From JAIPDZ01 sp034522175 (lineage in GTDB: Bacteria; Desulfobacterota; DSM-4660; Desulfatiglandales; Desulfatiglandaceae): a stretch of 64,000 bases of DNA. The stretch spans positions 4,526,001-4,590,000 of the forward strand of contig JAXHLQ010000001.1 in the NCBI GenBank assembly GCA_034522175.1. The letters are read 5' to 3'. Below are positions 44,074 to 53,903 of this stretch, piece by piece. The notes below the pieces were generated by a model, which did no database searches, was not told where the DNA came from, and saw nothing but the letters and a program-made list of their open reading frames with translations. Position 1 is the first letter of the stretch, and each line of letters begins with the position of its first letter. The position numbers and the translations under genes are program-made.

Positions 44074-44808
44074 TCAGCGTGTGGTTTTCGTGTCGCCAAA
44101 TCGGCGGTCCCGTTGCTGGAATTCTTCGAGGGCCTTCAGGTATTCAGCCTTGTTAAAATCGGGCCACAGGGTAGAGGTGATGTACAATTCGGTGTATGAA
44201 AGTTGCCAGAGGAGAAAATTGCTGATCCGATACTCGCCGCTGGTCCGGATGAGAAGGTCGGGGTCGGGCATCCCCCTGGTGTAAAGGGCATTTGAAATGA
44301 GCTCCTCGGAAACGTCCCCGCTATTGAGCTTGCCGGCCTCGATCCTCCTGCCGATGCGTTGAATTGCATCGATAATCTCCTGTCTTCCGCCATAGCTCAG
44401 GGCCAGCGTCAGGACCATATCCGTGTTGGTTTTTGTCTTTGCCATGGTATCCCGCAGGGTATTTCGCGTGTCGGATGGGAGCTTTTCCGTCCGGCCGATG
44501 GTATTGAGCCGAATACCATTTTTCTGCATCGTTGGCAATTCGCTCTTCAGAAAACGCTTAAGGAGGCTCATGAGCGCCCTGATCTCATGCTTCGGACGCT
44601 GCCAGTTCTCCTCTGAAAAGGCATACAGGGTCAACCATGGAATGTTGAGTTCGCGATTGGCCGTGACGATCTTCCTCACGGCGCTTGCGCCCTTTTCATG
44701 ACCCAGAACGCGTTTCAGGCCTTTTTGTTTGGCCCATCGGCCGTTACCGTCCATAATGACGGCCACGTGTCGGGGTAAGGTATGGGGAGGGGTTGAGTTC
44801 ATGGGCAT
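44074..44808 (-). CDS. uppS: Undecaprenyl diphosphate synthase
   Basis: 244 residues. Cis-prenyltransferase motifs: VIMDGNGRWAKQKGLKR with catalytic Asp, TLYAFSEENWQRP, and DLLIRTSGEYRISNFLLWQ. Makes the C55 lipid carrier for cell wall synthesis. Two in-frame ATGs (44808, 44802); neither has a strong Shine-Dalgarno site. Confidence 0.95.
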   Translation of the reverse strand: MPMNSTPPHTLPRHVAVIMDGNGRWAKQKGLKRVLGHEKGASAVRKIVTANRELNIPWLTLYAFSEENWQRPKHEIRALMSLLKRFLKSELPTMQKNGIRLNTIGRTEKLPSDTRNTLRDTMAKTKTNTDMVLTLALSYGGRQEIIDAIQRIGRRIEAGKLNSGDVSEELISNALYTRGMPDPDLLIRTSGEYRISNFLLWQLSYTELYITSTLWPDFNKAEYLKALEEFQQRDRRFGDTKTTR

Positions 44809-44904
44809 ATGGGGATTTTTGGGTTAAGGCAAGTGCTCGGAAATGTGTATGGATAGCAGATCGCAGCTTCTATAAAAAAGCGAAGATATCCGGTCGCGTT
44901 CAAT

Positions 44905-45462
44905 CTAAAATTCGGTGATCTCTTTTTCCTTCTGAGCAGTGATGTCATCGATTTTTTTGATAAAATCGTCGGTGATTTTTTGGACCTCTTCCTGGCCTTT
45001 GAATGCCTCGTCTTCGGATATCTCCTTTTCATTCTTGAGATCTTTCAGCATCTCATTGGCGTCCCGCCTGATATTGCGGATGCTGATTCGACTGTCTTCA
45101 GCCATCCGTTTTGCCAGTTTCGCCAGTTCCTGGCGCCGCTCCTCGGTCAGCGGTGGGATCGATATTCGAATGATATTTCCGTCGTTCATGGGCGTAAGAC
45201 CCAATTCGGATTTCAGGATTGCCTTTTCGATATCGCCGATAATGGATTGATCCCATGGTTGGATGGTGATCAAACGGCTTTCCGGGGCGGACAGGGTGGC
45301 CACTTGCTCAAGGGGCATTCGGGTTTCATAACAATCCACTTTGATGCCCTCCAGGAGGGCCGTGGACGCCCTGCCTGTCCGGATCTTTTTAAACTCTCTT
45401 TCAAGGGCCTCAGCCGTCTTGCTCATTTTTTGGCGCTGCTCAGAAAGGATCTCATCAATCAT
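44905..45462 (-). CDS. frr: Ribosome recycling factor
   Basis: 185 residues, standard length: REFKKIRTGRASTALLEGI, IRISIPPLTEERRQELAK and an RNIRRDANEML helix. With EF-G it splits post-termination ribosomes. ATG preceded by GAGAGG. The usual pyrH between tsf and frr is absent; only 38 bases separate them. Confidence 0.95.
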   Translation of the reverse strand: MIDEILSEQRQKMSKTAEALEREFKKIRTGRASTALLEGIKVDCYETRMPLEQVATLSAPESRLITIQPWDQSIIGDIEKAILKSELGLTPMNDGNIIRISIPPLTEERRQELAKLAKRMAEDSRISIRNIRRDANEMLKDLKNEKEISEDEAFKGQEEVQKITDDFIKKIDDITAQKEKEITEF

Positions 45463-45500
45463 GGTGTTACCTCTCGTTTCAGAATATTTCCCAAGTCAAA

Positions 45501-46103
45501 TCAGCCTTCGGATTCCCCCAGCTGAAATCTGACGAATCGATTGATAACGATGTTCTCACCCGTTTTTGCCATCATCTCGTTGAGTAAATCCTGAATGGTG
45601 ATGTCAGGATCCTTTACAAAGGGCTGTTCCAGGAGACAGGCCTCGGAAAAAAACTTCTTGAGTTTTCCCTCCACGATTTTTTCGATGACCTTTTCGGGTT
45701 TACCGGATTCCTTGGCCTGTGTGGCGTAGATATCTTTTTCATTGTTGAGAATGGATTCAGGAATCCTTTCCCGGTCAATGGCCAGAGGACTGGTGGCTGC
45801 AATCTGCAGGCAGAGATCCCGGACGAATTCGGAGAAGTCATCGTTCTTGCCGGTAAAGTCCGTCTCACAGTTGACTTCCAAAAGGACGCCGATTTTGCCC
45901 CCTGCATGAATATAGGCCTGAATCTGGCCTTGAGAGGTAGTGCGGCCGCCACGCTTTTTTGCGGTTGCGATTCCCTTTTTCCGTAAATAGTCGACCGCTT
46001 TTTCAATATCGCCGTCGGTTTCCTTGAGGGCTGCTTTGCAGTCCATGATACCGACGCCGGTTTTTTCCCTGAGTTCCTTTATGAGTGATGTCGATAGGGT
46101 CAA
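45501..46103 (-). CDS. tsf: Elongation factor Ts (short form)
   Basis: 200 residues, the short EF-Ts type: KELREKTGVGIMDCKAALKE, then VNCETDFTGKNDDF. TTG start at 46103 with AGGAGAG upstream; no better start exists, and it begins 1 base after the rpsB stop, indicating coupling. Nucleotide exchange factor for EF-Tu. Confidence 0.93.
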   Translation of the reverse strand: MTLSTSLIKELREKTGVGIMDCKAALKETDGDIEKAVDYLRKKGIATAKKRGGRTTSQGQIQAYIHAGGKIGVLLEVNCETDFTGKNDDFSEFVRDLCLQIAATSPLAIDRERIPESILNNEKDIYATQAKESGKPEKVIEKIVEGKLKKFFSEACLLEQPFVKDPDITIQDLLNEMMAKTGENIVINRFVRFQLGESEG

Positions 46104-46104
46104 T

Positions 46105-46977
46105 TTAACTCTCCTCTTTCACTGAAGTATCTGTTGTTGTCTCATTGGTTTCGGGCGCAGTTGGGGTTTCCCCGCTCCTCGGAATAATGATCACTTCCGG
46201 ACCCCCTTCGTCCTTCTCAACCGGTTCAGGAGGTTCTTCTGCCGCAGCCTCTTTTTCCTTCCGCTGTTGATCTTCCTCCCTCAACCGCTGCTCCGCCAGG
46301 GTATGGCCTTCAATACAGGCATCCGCCATCTTGGAGGTGATGAGCCGTATGGCGCGTATGGCGTCGTCATTTCCGGGAATAATGAAATCAATTTCGTCGG
46401 GGTCGCAATTTGAATCGGCGATGGCAATCACAGGAATTTGGAGCCTTCTGGCCTCCCGTACCGCAATTTTTTCCCGTTTGGGATCAATGACAAAAACCGC
46501 ACCGGGAAGTTCATCCATATTCTTGATCCCGCCGAGGTTCTTTTCCAGCTTGACCAACTCCCTGTCCATTTCAAGGGCTTCTTTTTTGGTGTACCGTTGG
46601 ATGGAGCCGTCTTCTTTCATCCGCTCAAGATCTTTGAGTCGAGCGATGCTCTTTTTGATGGTCTGAAAGTTGGTGAGGGTCCCGCCAAGCCATCGATTGA
46701 CCACGAAAAACATCCCGCATCGCTCCGTCTCTTCGATGACGGAATCGCGGGCTTGTTTTTTGGTTCCAACGAAAAGAACGGGGTATCCGTCAGCCACCGT
46801 TTTGACCACGAAATCGTAGGCGGTCTTGATGAGCCTTACGGTTTTTTGAAGGTCGATGATGTGAATACCGTTTCGTGCCCCGAAGATAAAGGGCTTCATC
46901 TTCGGATTCCAGCGGCGGGTTTGGTGTCCAAAATGAACGCCCGCCTCCAAAAGCTGTTTCATGGTAATAATTGCCAT
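46105..46977 (-). CDS. rpsB: 30S ribosomal protein S2 with acidic C-terminal tail
   Basis: 290 residues. Canonical S2 to about residue 228 (LLEAGVHFGHQTRRWNPKM; VVNRWLGGTLTNFQTI; AIADSNCDPDEIDFIIPGNDDA). An extra tail of about 55 residues is rich in Glu, Pro and Thr (EKEAAAEEPPEPVEKDEGG), probably disordered. GGGAGG upstream of ATG. Followed by tsf. Confidence 0.95.
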   Translation of the reverse strand: MAIITMKQLLEAGVHFGHQTRRWNPKMKPFIFGARNGIHIIDLQKTVRLIKTAYDFVVKTVADGYPVLFVGTKKQARDSVIEETERCGMFFVVNRWLGGTLTNFQTIKKSIARLKDLERMKEDGSIQRYTKKEALEMDRELVKLEKNLGGIKNMDELPGAVFVIDPKREKIAVREARRLQIPVIAIADSNCDPDEIDFIIPGNDDAIRAIRLITSKMADACIEGHTLAEQRLREEDQQRKEKEAAAEEPPEPVEKDEGGPEVIIIPRSGETPTAPETNETTTDTSVKEES

Positions 46978-47441
46978 AAATGCCTCCCTGTTTTGGGGAG
47001 ATCCTGATGATCTCCCTACCGGTTTTTCCTCGGTTCAGGGTATTTCACACCCCGGGGCAAAAGGGCACTGGCAAACGCCTGAACCTGTGAAGTGAGTTGG
47101 TGATCGTCCGTTTAGATCCTTGAGCTGAAACGCATTGTTTGATACGATGATGCCCGATCGCGTTTAGAGCGCCTCATGCTGGATGAGGAGTTGCCCCACC
47201 ATGGCCAAAATTCGATAAACTGTTATAAATATCAGATTCGACATGCTTTGCAAGAAAAAAATGAGCGTGGAGCCGGTTTGATGTAAAAAGACCTTGAACG
47301 TCCGGCAAGGTGTGAGAAAATGAAATGAGGCCCGGCAATGGTCTCTTCTCAGTAAATCGGGGCCTGCCCCTGATTATTGAGATGTTACCGGCAATGCGTT
47401 CTTATCGTATGTGAGGTTCGCCGGAGGGGAGATAGATAAGG
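46978..47441. other. Divergent intergenic region, rpsB / dGTPase gene
   Basis: 464 bases. The rpsB-proximal 110 bases are a structured leader, listed separately. The rest holds no ORF with support; I see no strong promoter on either strand. Confidence 0.4.
46996..47085 (-). promoter_or_regulatory. Structured rpsB leader
   Basis: Two perfect stems: GGGAGATC/GATCTCCC (46996-47003 with 47009-47016, 5-base loop) and GGTTCAGG/CCTGAACC (47032-47039 with 47078-47085). The nearer one ends just upstream of the rpsB Shine-Dalgarno site. Position fits the autoregulatory S2 leader known in other bacteria. Confidence 0.45.
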
Positions 47442-48614
47442 TTGAAACACGAAGCACTGCTTTTTGAATTAAGGAGTGGATTGGACCTCAAGGAACGGGA
47501 GGGATTTTCCCCACAGGCATGTCTCAGCAGTGAAGCCATTCGGGATAAGGCAGAGCCCGACATCGACAGGGGGCATCGGCAGAATTTCTCGGTGGACGCA
47601 GACAGGATACTCCACTCGCTTGCCTATTCCCGCTATATCGATAAGACCCAGGTGTTTTATCTCATCAAACATGATCATATCACCCACCGGGTCCTCCATG
47701 TACAGCTTGTATCCAAGATCGCCCGGAATGTCGGCCGCTTGTTAAGGCTCAACGAAGACCTGGTCGAAGCCATCGCTCTGGGTCACGATATCGGCCATGC
47801 GCCTTTTGGGCACGACGGGGAGACATTTCTCTCTGAGCTCTGTAAAGCCCACGGCATCGGTGCCTTCCTACACAATGTTCAAAGTGTCCGGTTCCTTCAG
47901 GAGATCGAGCGAAAGGGGAGGGGATGGAATCTGACGCTTCAGGTCTTGGACGGCATTTTTTGTCACGATGGTGAGATTCATACCCAATCTCTGACACCGG
48001 TCAGGGAAAAAAGCTTCAGCGATTTGTACGCGGAGATGGAGCAAAAGCGCCGGGACATCTCAAAAGACGTTCGACCCATGACCCTGGAGGGGTGTGTGGT
48101 GAGGATGGCCGATACCATCAGTTACGTGGGGCGGGATATTGAGGACGCCATCCGGCTCGGCATCATCACCCGAAAAGACCTTCCATTGGCATGTACGCGC
48201 GTCCTCGGGGATACCAATGGGACCATTGTCTACACGCTGGTTCAAGATCTCATCTATAACAGTCTAAAGCGGCCCTTTGTCCGGTTCAGTGAAGAAGTCG
48301 GAACAGCGCTCCGTGATCTGAAGGGGTTCAGCAGGAACCGCATCTATAATGACCCCCGCGTAAAGGCCCAGACGGGAAAAATTAAACTCATGTTTGAACT
48401 CCTTTTTGAACGATATCTTGAGGACCTGCGCTCGGAAAATGATTCTTCAGACATTTACAAGGGTTTCTTGGATGGGATGTCAGGGACGTATGTTGAGAAG
48501 AACCGGGACGCTGAAATCGTCAGAGATTTCATCGCCGGGATGACGGACGACTATTTCTTGAAACAATGCCACAAGTATTTAATTCCCATAATAAAATCAG
48601 AGATCTTATCATAA
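47442..48614 (+). CDS. dGTPase-like HD-domain triphosphohydrolase
   Basis: 390 residues from TTG 47442; a second TTG at 47481 has AAGGAG five bases upstream and may be the true start. HD-domain metal ligands: THRVLHV (His), HDIGHAPFGHDGE (His-Asp), a later CHDGEIH, and MADTISYVGRDIEDA (Asp). Hydrolyses dNTPs to nucleosides and triphosphate in the dgt family; actual substrate preference unknown. Followed by the liv region. Confidence 0.85.
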   Translation: MKHEALLFELRSGLDLKEREGFSPQACLSSEAIRDKAEPDIDRGHRQNFSVDADRILHSLAYSRYIDKTQVFYLIKHDHITHRVLHVQLVSKIARNVGRLLRLNEDLVEAIALGHDIGHAPFGHDGETFLSELCKAHGIGAFLHNVQSVRFLQEIERKGRGWNLTLQVLDGIFCHDGEIHTQSLTPVREKSFSDLYAEMEQKRRDISKDVRPMTLEGCVVRMADTISYVGRDIEDAIRLGIITRKDLPLACTRVLGDTNGTIVYTLVQDLIYNSLKRPFVRFSEEVGTALRDLKGFSRNRIYNDPRVKAQTGKIKLMFELLFERYLEDLRSENDSSDIYKGFLDGMSGTYVEKNRDAEIVRDFIAGMTDDYFLKQCHKYLIPIIKSEILS

Positions 48615-48766
48615 ACCGCCGATTCCCCCCAAATGATGTCCCTTGGGCGCCGCGGCCGTGGTCTTCATGAGACCGGCGTTTGGTTGACCGATCCGTGTTC
48701 GCCTGTTGGGCGACGGTCCCTTTGAGTGTGGATACCCCTTTTTTCAATATTTTTCACCAAAATGTG

Positions 48767-48795
48767 TTGACAAAAAAAGTGACAGCGAGTAATGG
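48767..48795 (+). promoter_or_regulatory. Candidate promoter of the liv cluster
   Basis: TTGACA (48767-48772), 17 bases, AGTAAT (48790-48795). The -35 box is perfect, the -10 box 4/6. Confidence 0.5.
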
Positions 48796-48811
48796 TAGAG
48801 CCGCATAATGG

Positions 48812-48824
48812 GACGGCGTCCCGC
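48812..48824. promoter_or_regulatory. Dyad GGGACGGCGTCCC downstream of liv promoter
   Basis: A 13-base inverted repeat with 5-base arms, centred about 23 bases after the -10 box. The position suits a regulator binding site. Confidence 0.3.
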
Positions 48825-48959
48825 AATCATAATTTCTTTTCCAATCTCTCAAAACGACATCATCAGACAAAAGCGCACGTGCTGATGAAGACCATAGAAA
48901 GCACATTAAATATCCTCATCAAAACAACATTATCATTCATCAATGGAGGCCTGTAGATT

Positions 48960-49781
48960 ATGGTCCAGGTTGGAGAGCTTAAAGAAGGCGACACCATCTT
49001 GAGGCTCGAGGACGTGCATATGTCCTTTGGCAAGGTTGCGGCGTTGGCAGGGATTAATTTAGATGTAAAAAAGGGACATATCCACTCCATTATCGGTCCG
49101 AACGGGGCGGGAAAGACCGTTATGATGAACTGCATCAACGGTCTCTACAGACCCCAGAAGGGGAACATCTTCCTGAAGGGACAGAAAGTGAACCATCTGC
49201 GCCCTCACAAACGAGCCGAATTGGGCCTTTCCAGGACATTTCAGAAACTGGAGCTTTTCGGGGGCATGACGGTGCTCGACAACATCCGTCTCGGGAGGCA
49301 TGTTCATCTCAAGAGCGGTATATTCAGTGGTTCCGTCTATGTGGGAAAAACAAAAGCCGAAGAAATCGAGTCCAGAAAGTTTATCGAGGAGGAGATTATT
49401 GACCTTCTGGAAATAGAGAGCATCCGGGACAAGCCGGCCCATATGCTCCCCTATGGTCTCCAGAAACGTGTTGAACTGGGACGGGCGCTGGCACTCAATC
49501 CAGAGCTCATTCTGCTGGATGAACCGCTGGCCGGATTGAACCTGGAAGAGGTGGAAGACATGGCCCGGTTTATTCTGGACATCAATGAGGAGAAGCGCTG
49601 GCAGGTGACCTGTGTGTTGGTGGAGCATGACATGGGCGTGGTCATGGACATTTCCCATCGGGTCAATGTGTTGAATTTCGGTATTCAGATCATGGACGGG
49701 ACCCCCGAAGATGTTCAGGCAAATCCCGAGGTGGTCAAGGCATACTTGGGCGAAGAGGACTTGTATTCCACAAGGAGGTAG
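48960..49781 (+). CDS. livG: Liv-type ABC transporter ATPase
   Basis: 273 residues: Walker A IGPNGAGKTVMMN, Walker B ALNPELILLDEPLAGLN and switch His (VEHDMG). The signature region reads LPYGLQKRVELGRAL, as in LivG. First gene of the transporter cluster; ATG preceded by GGAGG. With livH, livM, livF and a binding protein it makes a branched-chain amino acid-type importer, but the embedded acyl-CoA ligase points to an organic or fatty acid substrate (inference). Confidence 0.92.
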   Translation: MVQVGELKEGDTILRLEDVHMSFGKVAALAGINLDVKKGHIHSIIGPNGAGKTVMMNCINGLYRPQKGNIFLKGQKVNHLRPHKRAELGLSRTFQKLELFGGMTVLDNIRLGRHVHLKSGIFSGSVYVGKTKAEEIESRKFIEEEIIDLLEIESIRDKPAHMLPYGLQKRVELGRALALNPELILLDEPLAGLNLEEVEDMARFILDINEEKRWQVTCVLVEHDMGVVMDISHRVNVLNFGIQIMDGTPEDVQANPEVVKAYLGEEDLYSTRR

Positions 49782-49789
49782 AGGAAACG

Positions 49790-51718
49790 ATGAGTGGATC
49801 CGGGATAGAGATCACAAAAGAACTCACCATCCCCAAGCTTTTTCTTAGGCAGTGCAAGAAGTACGGCAAGGATAAGGTGGCCATGCGGGAAAAGGAGTTC
49901 GGCATTTGGATCCCGTTTACATGGCAGGACTATTATGAAAACGTCAAATATCTTACCTTGGGCATGGTCAGCTTAGGCTTAAAGCCCGGAGACAAGGTGG
50001 CCATGATCGGGGACAACCGACCGGAAGGACTGTGGGCGGAAATGGCCGCACTGTGTGCCGGGGGCATCGGGGTCTGGTTGTTTCAGGATTGTATGATGGA
50101 GGAGGTCAAGTACATCATCGATCATTCCGATGCGAAGATCTTTGTGGGTGAAACCCAGGAAGAAGTGGACAAGGCCATCCTCATCAAAGATGATTGCCCC
50201 AAGCTGGAAACCGTCATATGGGACGATCCCAAGGGGATGCGGAATTACCACCAGGAGTACCTCATCAGCATAAGAAAGGTTCAGGACCTGGGCAGGGAAT
50301 TTGAGAAAAAGGAACCGGATTTTTTTGAAAAGCGGATCAACGAGGGTCACGGCGATGATGTCTGCCTCCTCTTTTATACCTCCGGTACCACCGCGCTCCC
50401 CAAAGGGGCCCTCTTGAGTCACTGGAACATGCTGACCATGGGAAAGAACCTGATGGCCGTGGATCCCTGTTATGACACCGATGACTTTGTCTCCTATCTC
50501 CCCTTTGCATGGATCGGGGAACAGATGATGTCCATTTCCTGCGGGCTTCAAATGGGCTATACCCTGAATTTTCCGGAAGAGCCTGAGACCGCCCAGGAAA
50601 ATATCCGGGAAATCGGTCCCCACGTCATGTTTGCGCCGCCGAGGATGTATGAGGGAATGACCCGTCAGGTCCAGGTCAAGTATATCGATTCAACCTGGAT
50701 CAAGCGAAAGGCCTATGAGCTTTCCACCAAGGTGGGCTATCACGTGGCCGATCTGCAGTTCGATAAAAGGCCGGTCCCGGTGGGGTGGCGGATCTTGCAC
50801 TGGATCGGTTACGCGCTGGTTCAGAAAAAATTAAAGGATCACCTGGGCATGTCCCGGCTTCGCAATTCCTACACGGGCGGGGCCGCCATGGGACCGGATC
50901 ACTTCCGCTTTTTTCACGCCCTCGGGGTCAATCTCAAGCAGATTTACGGGCAGACCGAGGTGGCGGGCATCTCCATCGTGCACCGGGACGGGGATATCAA
51001 GTTCGATACGGTGGGCACCCCCATTCCGGAAACAGAGGTTAAGATCACCGAGGACGGCGAGATTATCACCAAGAGCCCTTCTGTATTTTTAGGCTACTAC
51101 AAGAACGACGAGGCCACACAAAAAACCCTGGTGGACGGCTGGCTCTATTCCGGGGACAGGGGATTCATAGATGAAGACGGGCATCTCGTGGTTTTTGACC
51201 GGTCCAAGGATGTCATGACCCTGAGTGACGGCAGACCGTTCTCACCGCAATACTTGGAAACCCGGTTGAAATTCAGTCCGTTTATCCAGGAGGCATGGGC
51301 CATCGGAGACAAACGGGATTACATCACCGCCGTCATGTGCATTGATTATTCAGTGGTGGGGAAATGGGCCGACGACAAGAAACTCAACTACACCAGCTAT
51401 CATGAACTGTCTCAGAAACCCGAAGTATACCAACTGGTGAAAGAACAGATCGAGGAGGCCAACAAAGATCTTCCCGCACCGGCCCGGATCGCCAGATTTG
51501 TGAACCTTTACAAGGTGTTTGATGCGGATGATGAAGAGCTGACCCGGACGTCCAAGTTGCGGCGGGCCTTTGTGGGCGAAAGATACAAGGACATTGTGGA
51601 TGCCCTGTATTCGGATAGAGATGTGGTGCATATGGATACCAAGATAACCTATGAGGACGGCAGGGAGCAGCGCATCAGGACCGACCTGCATGTCGAAAAA
51701 ATCAACGTGGGGGATTAA
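49790..51718 (+). CDS. Long-chain acyl-CoA synthetase-type AMP-binding protein
   Basis: 642 residues. P-loop LLFYTSGTTALPKGALLSH (about residues 196-214), QIYGQTEVAGIS, WLYSGDRGFIDEDG and FDRSKDVMTLSDGRPFSP are the ANL adenylation motifs. The C-terminal catalytic Lys is plausible in ELTRTSKLRR. Overall it belongs with the longer bubblegum/FadD15-like group, so a long-chain or bulky acid substrate is likely. It sits 8 bases after livG and 18 before livH, so uptake and CoA activation appear coupled. Confidence 0.9.
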   Translation: MSGSGIEITKELTIPKLFLRQCKKYGKDKVAMREKEFGIWIPFTWQDYYENVKYLTLGMVSLGLKPGDKVAMIGDNRPEGLWAEMAALCAGGIGVWLFQDCMMEEVKYIIDHSDAKIFVGETQEEVDKAILIKDDCPKLETVIWDDPKGMRNYHQEYLISIRKVQDLGREFEKKEPDFFEKRINEGHGDDVCLLFYTSGTTALPKGALLSHWNMLTMGKNLMAVDPCYDTDDFVSYLPFAWIGEQMMSISCGLQMGYTLNFPEEPETAQENIREIGPHVMFAPPRMYEGMTRQVQVKYIDSTWIKRKAYELSTKVGYHVADLQFDKRPVPVGWRILHWIGYALVQKKLKDHLGMSRLRNSYTGGAAMGPDHFRFFHALGVNLKQIYGQTEVAGISIVHRDGDIKFDTVGTPIPETEVKITEDGEIITKSPSVFLGYYKNDEATQKTLVDGWLYSGDRGFIDEDGHLVVFDRSKDVMTLSDGRPFSPQYLETRLKFSPFIQEAWAIGDKRDYITAVMCIDYSVVGKWADDKKLNYTSYHELSQKPEVYQLVKEQIEEANKDLPAPARIARFVNLYKVFDADDEELTRTSKLRRAFVGERYKDIVDALYSDRDVVHMDTKITYEDGREQRIRTDLHVEKINVGD

Positions 51719-51736
51719 GGAGGGGAGTTTTAAGAT

Positions 51737-52621
51737 ATGGAACTGTTTTTGATGACCGCGACCACGGGTATTTTGGTGGGTGGGATCTATGCACTGGTTG
51801 CATTGGGTTGGGTGCTCATCTACAAGTGCTCCGGTGTGTTGAATCTGGCCATGGGTGAGCTGACCCTTATCGGGGCCTATGTAACCTACTCTTTTCATTC
51901 AGTGGGCATCCCCTTTATTCCATCGGTACTCCTGACATTGCTGGTGGGGATTGTTCTGGGGGTCCTGACCGAGCGGATATTCCTGGACAAACTCATCGGC
52001 GAGCCCGTTCTGGCGGTCATCATGGTCACCGTGGGGCTCTCCTTCTTTTTAAAAGGGCTCATCGGATATACCTGGGGATCGGACACCCGGGTCTTCACCC
52101 CGCCGGTTTTTGAAATCAAACCCATTGCCGTAGGGATGCTCAGAATATCGCCCGTATACCTGTGGTCGTTTATCCTGGCCATTGTCCTTCTGGTGGCCTT
52201 TGTCTGTTTTTTTAAATACACCCGCTGGGGCCTTTCCATGCAGGCCACGGCCGATGATGAAACCGCGGCCCTCTCCCTCGGGGTGAGCGCCCGCTTTGTG
52301 TACGCGTCCGCCTGGGCCATTGCATTTATGAGTGCGGGGGTGGGCGGTGCGCTTCTTGGAAATATCAACGGGATCAATATTTCCGTGGGATACCTGGGGT
52401 TGCTGGTGTTGCCGGCCGTGGTCCTCGGGGGCCTCAACTCGGTGCCCGGCGCCATTGTGGGCGGTATTCTCATCGGGTTGCTCCAGAATTTTTCAGGGAC
52501 CTATCTGGACCAATATTTTCCCGGCGGCGTAAAGACGATTGTCCCCTTTGCCTTTATGGCGGTATTCCTCCTGTTCAAGCCTTACGGTCTGTGGGGATGG
52601 GAGCGGATTGAGAGAGTGTAG
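51737..52621 (+). CDS. livH: Liv-type ABC transporter permease
   Basis: 294 residues, about eight membrane helices, LivH family: GGIYALVALGWVLIYK, GVLNLAMGELTLIGAY, LLVLPAVVLGGLNSVPGAIVGG. ATG preceded by AAGGAGGGG. Inner-membrane channel partner of LivM. Confidence 0.92.
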   Translation: MELFLMTATTGILVGGIYALVALGWVLIYKCSGVLNLAMGELTLIGAYVTYSFHSVGIPFIPSVLLTLLVGIVLGVLTERIFLDKLIGEPVLAVIMVTVGLSFFLKGLIGYTWGSDTRVFTPPVFEIKPIAVGMLRISPVYLWSFILAIVLLVAFVCFFKYTRWGLSMQATADDETAALSLGVSARFVYASAWAIAFMSAGVGGALLGNINGINISVGYLGLLVLPAVVLGGLNSVPGAIVGGILIGLLQNFSGTYLDQYFPGGVKTIVPFAFMAVFLLFKPYGLWGWERIERV

Positions 52622-52691
52622 GCTGCTAGTACGAAGATGAAACCGAATGGGGCTTTTAGAACCTTTACTGTAACCATGAAGAGGTAATGAT

Positions 52692-53791
52692 ATGTCCAGT
52701 GTGTGGCTACCTTGCGGTGATTATCATTGGAATTATGCACAGGATCAGGGGTGGTGGCAGACCCGATTTTTAAAGGGGAAGATGCTCCTCCTTCTCGCGG
52801 TGGTTTTCATCGGGATCCCCCTGTTTCTGGATGACTACTGGATCGGTGTGAGCACCATGGTGGGGTATACGGCCATGGGGGCCTTGGGCGTTCAGCTCCT
52901 CATCGGGTATGCGGGGCTGCTCACCCTGGGTCATGCCGCCTTTATTGCGGTGGGGGCCTATACCAGCGTGATGTTGATTCTGCAGTTTCCGTGGCCCCAG
53001 TTTATGATAGAGTGGGGGATCGCCTATCCGGTGAGCATTGTCATGGCCGGGATCGTGGCCGGGTTATGGAGTGTGCTCTTTGGTCTGCCGTCCGTCAAGG
53101 TGAAAGGGTTTTATCTGATCCTGACCACCATGGCGGCCCAATTCATCACCGTGGATTTCATTCTCACCCAGTATATCAGTCAGATCGGCGGCCGAGGCCA
53201 GGCCTTTTCCCTCCCCCCGGGACCATCAAGATGGGTCCCTGGGTTATTGATACGGAGAAAACTACATATTACGTGATGGCGGTCTTGCTCTCGTTGATGA
53301 TTATTGTGCTGGCCAACCTGCTCAGGTCCCGGGCCGGCCGGGCCTGGGTGGCCATCCGGGACAACGATATCGCTGCCGAGGCCCTGGGAATCAATATTGT
53401 CTGGTACAAGCTTCTGGCCTTTTTCGTGGCCGGGTTTATGGCCGGTGTGGCCGGGGCCTTTTGGGTCTGTAACACGGCCGCCCTGAGCCCGGAGCACTTT
53501 CAGTGGTTCCTCTCCCTGTGGCTGGTCGGCGTTATCCTGATCGGTGGCGTGGGGTCCATTCAGGGGGCGGTTTTCGGATCCATCTTTATGGTGGTGGTCA
53601 TGGAGTTGCTGCAAATGGCTGTGCTGCCCCTGGCGGACTTTTATCCCAAAGTGCTCATGAATTTCGCTTATGTAAAGGACATGGCCTTTGGGCTGGCCAT
53701 CTGCGCCTTTCTGATCTATGAACCCAACGGACTTGCCTATCGCTGGTGGCAGGCCAAGAACTACTTTAATTTATGGCCGTTTTCCTATTAA
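52692..53791 (+). CDS. livM: Liv-type ABC transporter permease, frameshifted
   Basis: About 366 residues after repair. LivM family: GVQLLIGYAGLLTLGHAAF and, near the C-terminus, GAFWVCNTAALSPEHF and GVGSIQGAVFGSI. About 40 residues precede the first helix. One C is missing from the run 53213-53218; repair joins QAFSLPPGTIKMGPWV. The second half is normal, so a sequence error is likely. Starts 70 bases after livH with GAGG upstream. Confidence 0.87.
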
Positions 53792-53903
53792 TTTTCCATT
53801 AGCAGAATGAAAGGAGGTGAAGACATCTTCAGCACAGAAGCTTCGATTGGCCAATGAAATGGAACAGGTAAAGCCTTTTTAACTGCAACAAGGGGGTAAA
53901 TCG

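Larger units (their letters stand above)
48615..48959. other. Intergenic region upstream of the liv cluster
   Basis: 345 bases. A hairpin GGTCT/AGACC (48660-48674) without a T run follows the dGTPase gene. Then come the promoter and dyad listed separately, and an AT-rich leader to livG. Confidence 0.5.
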
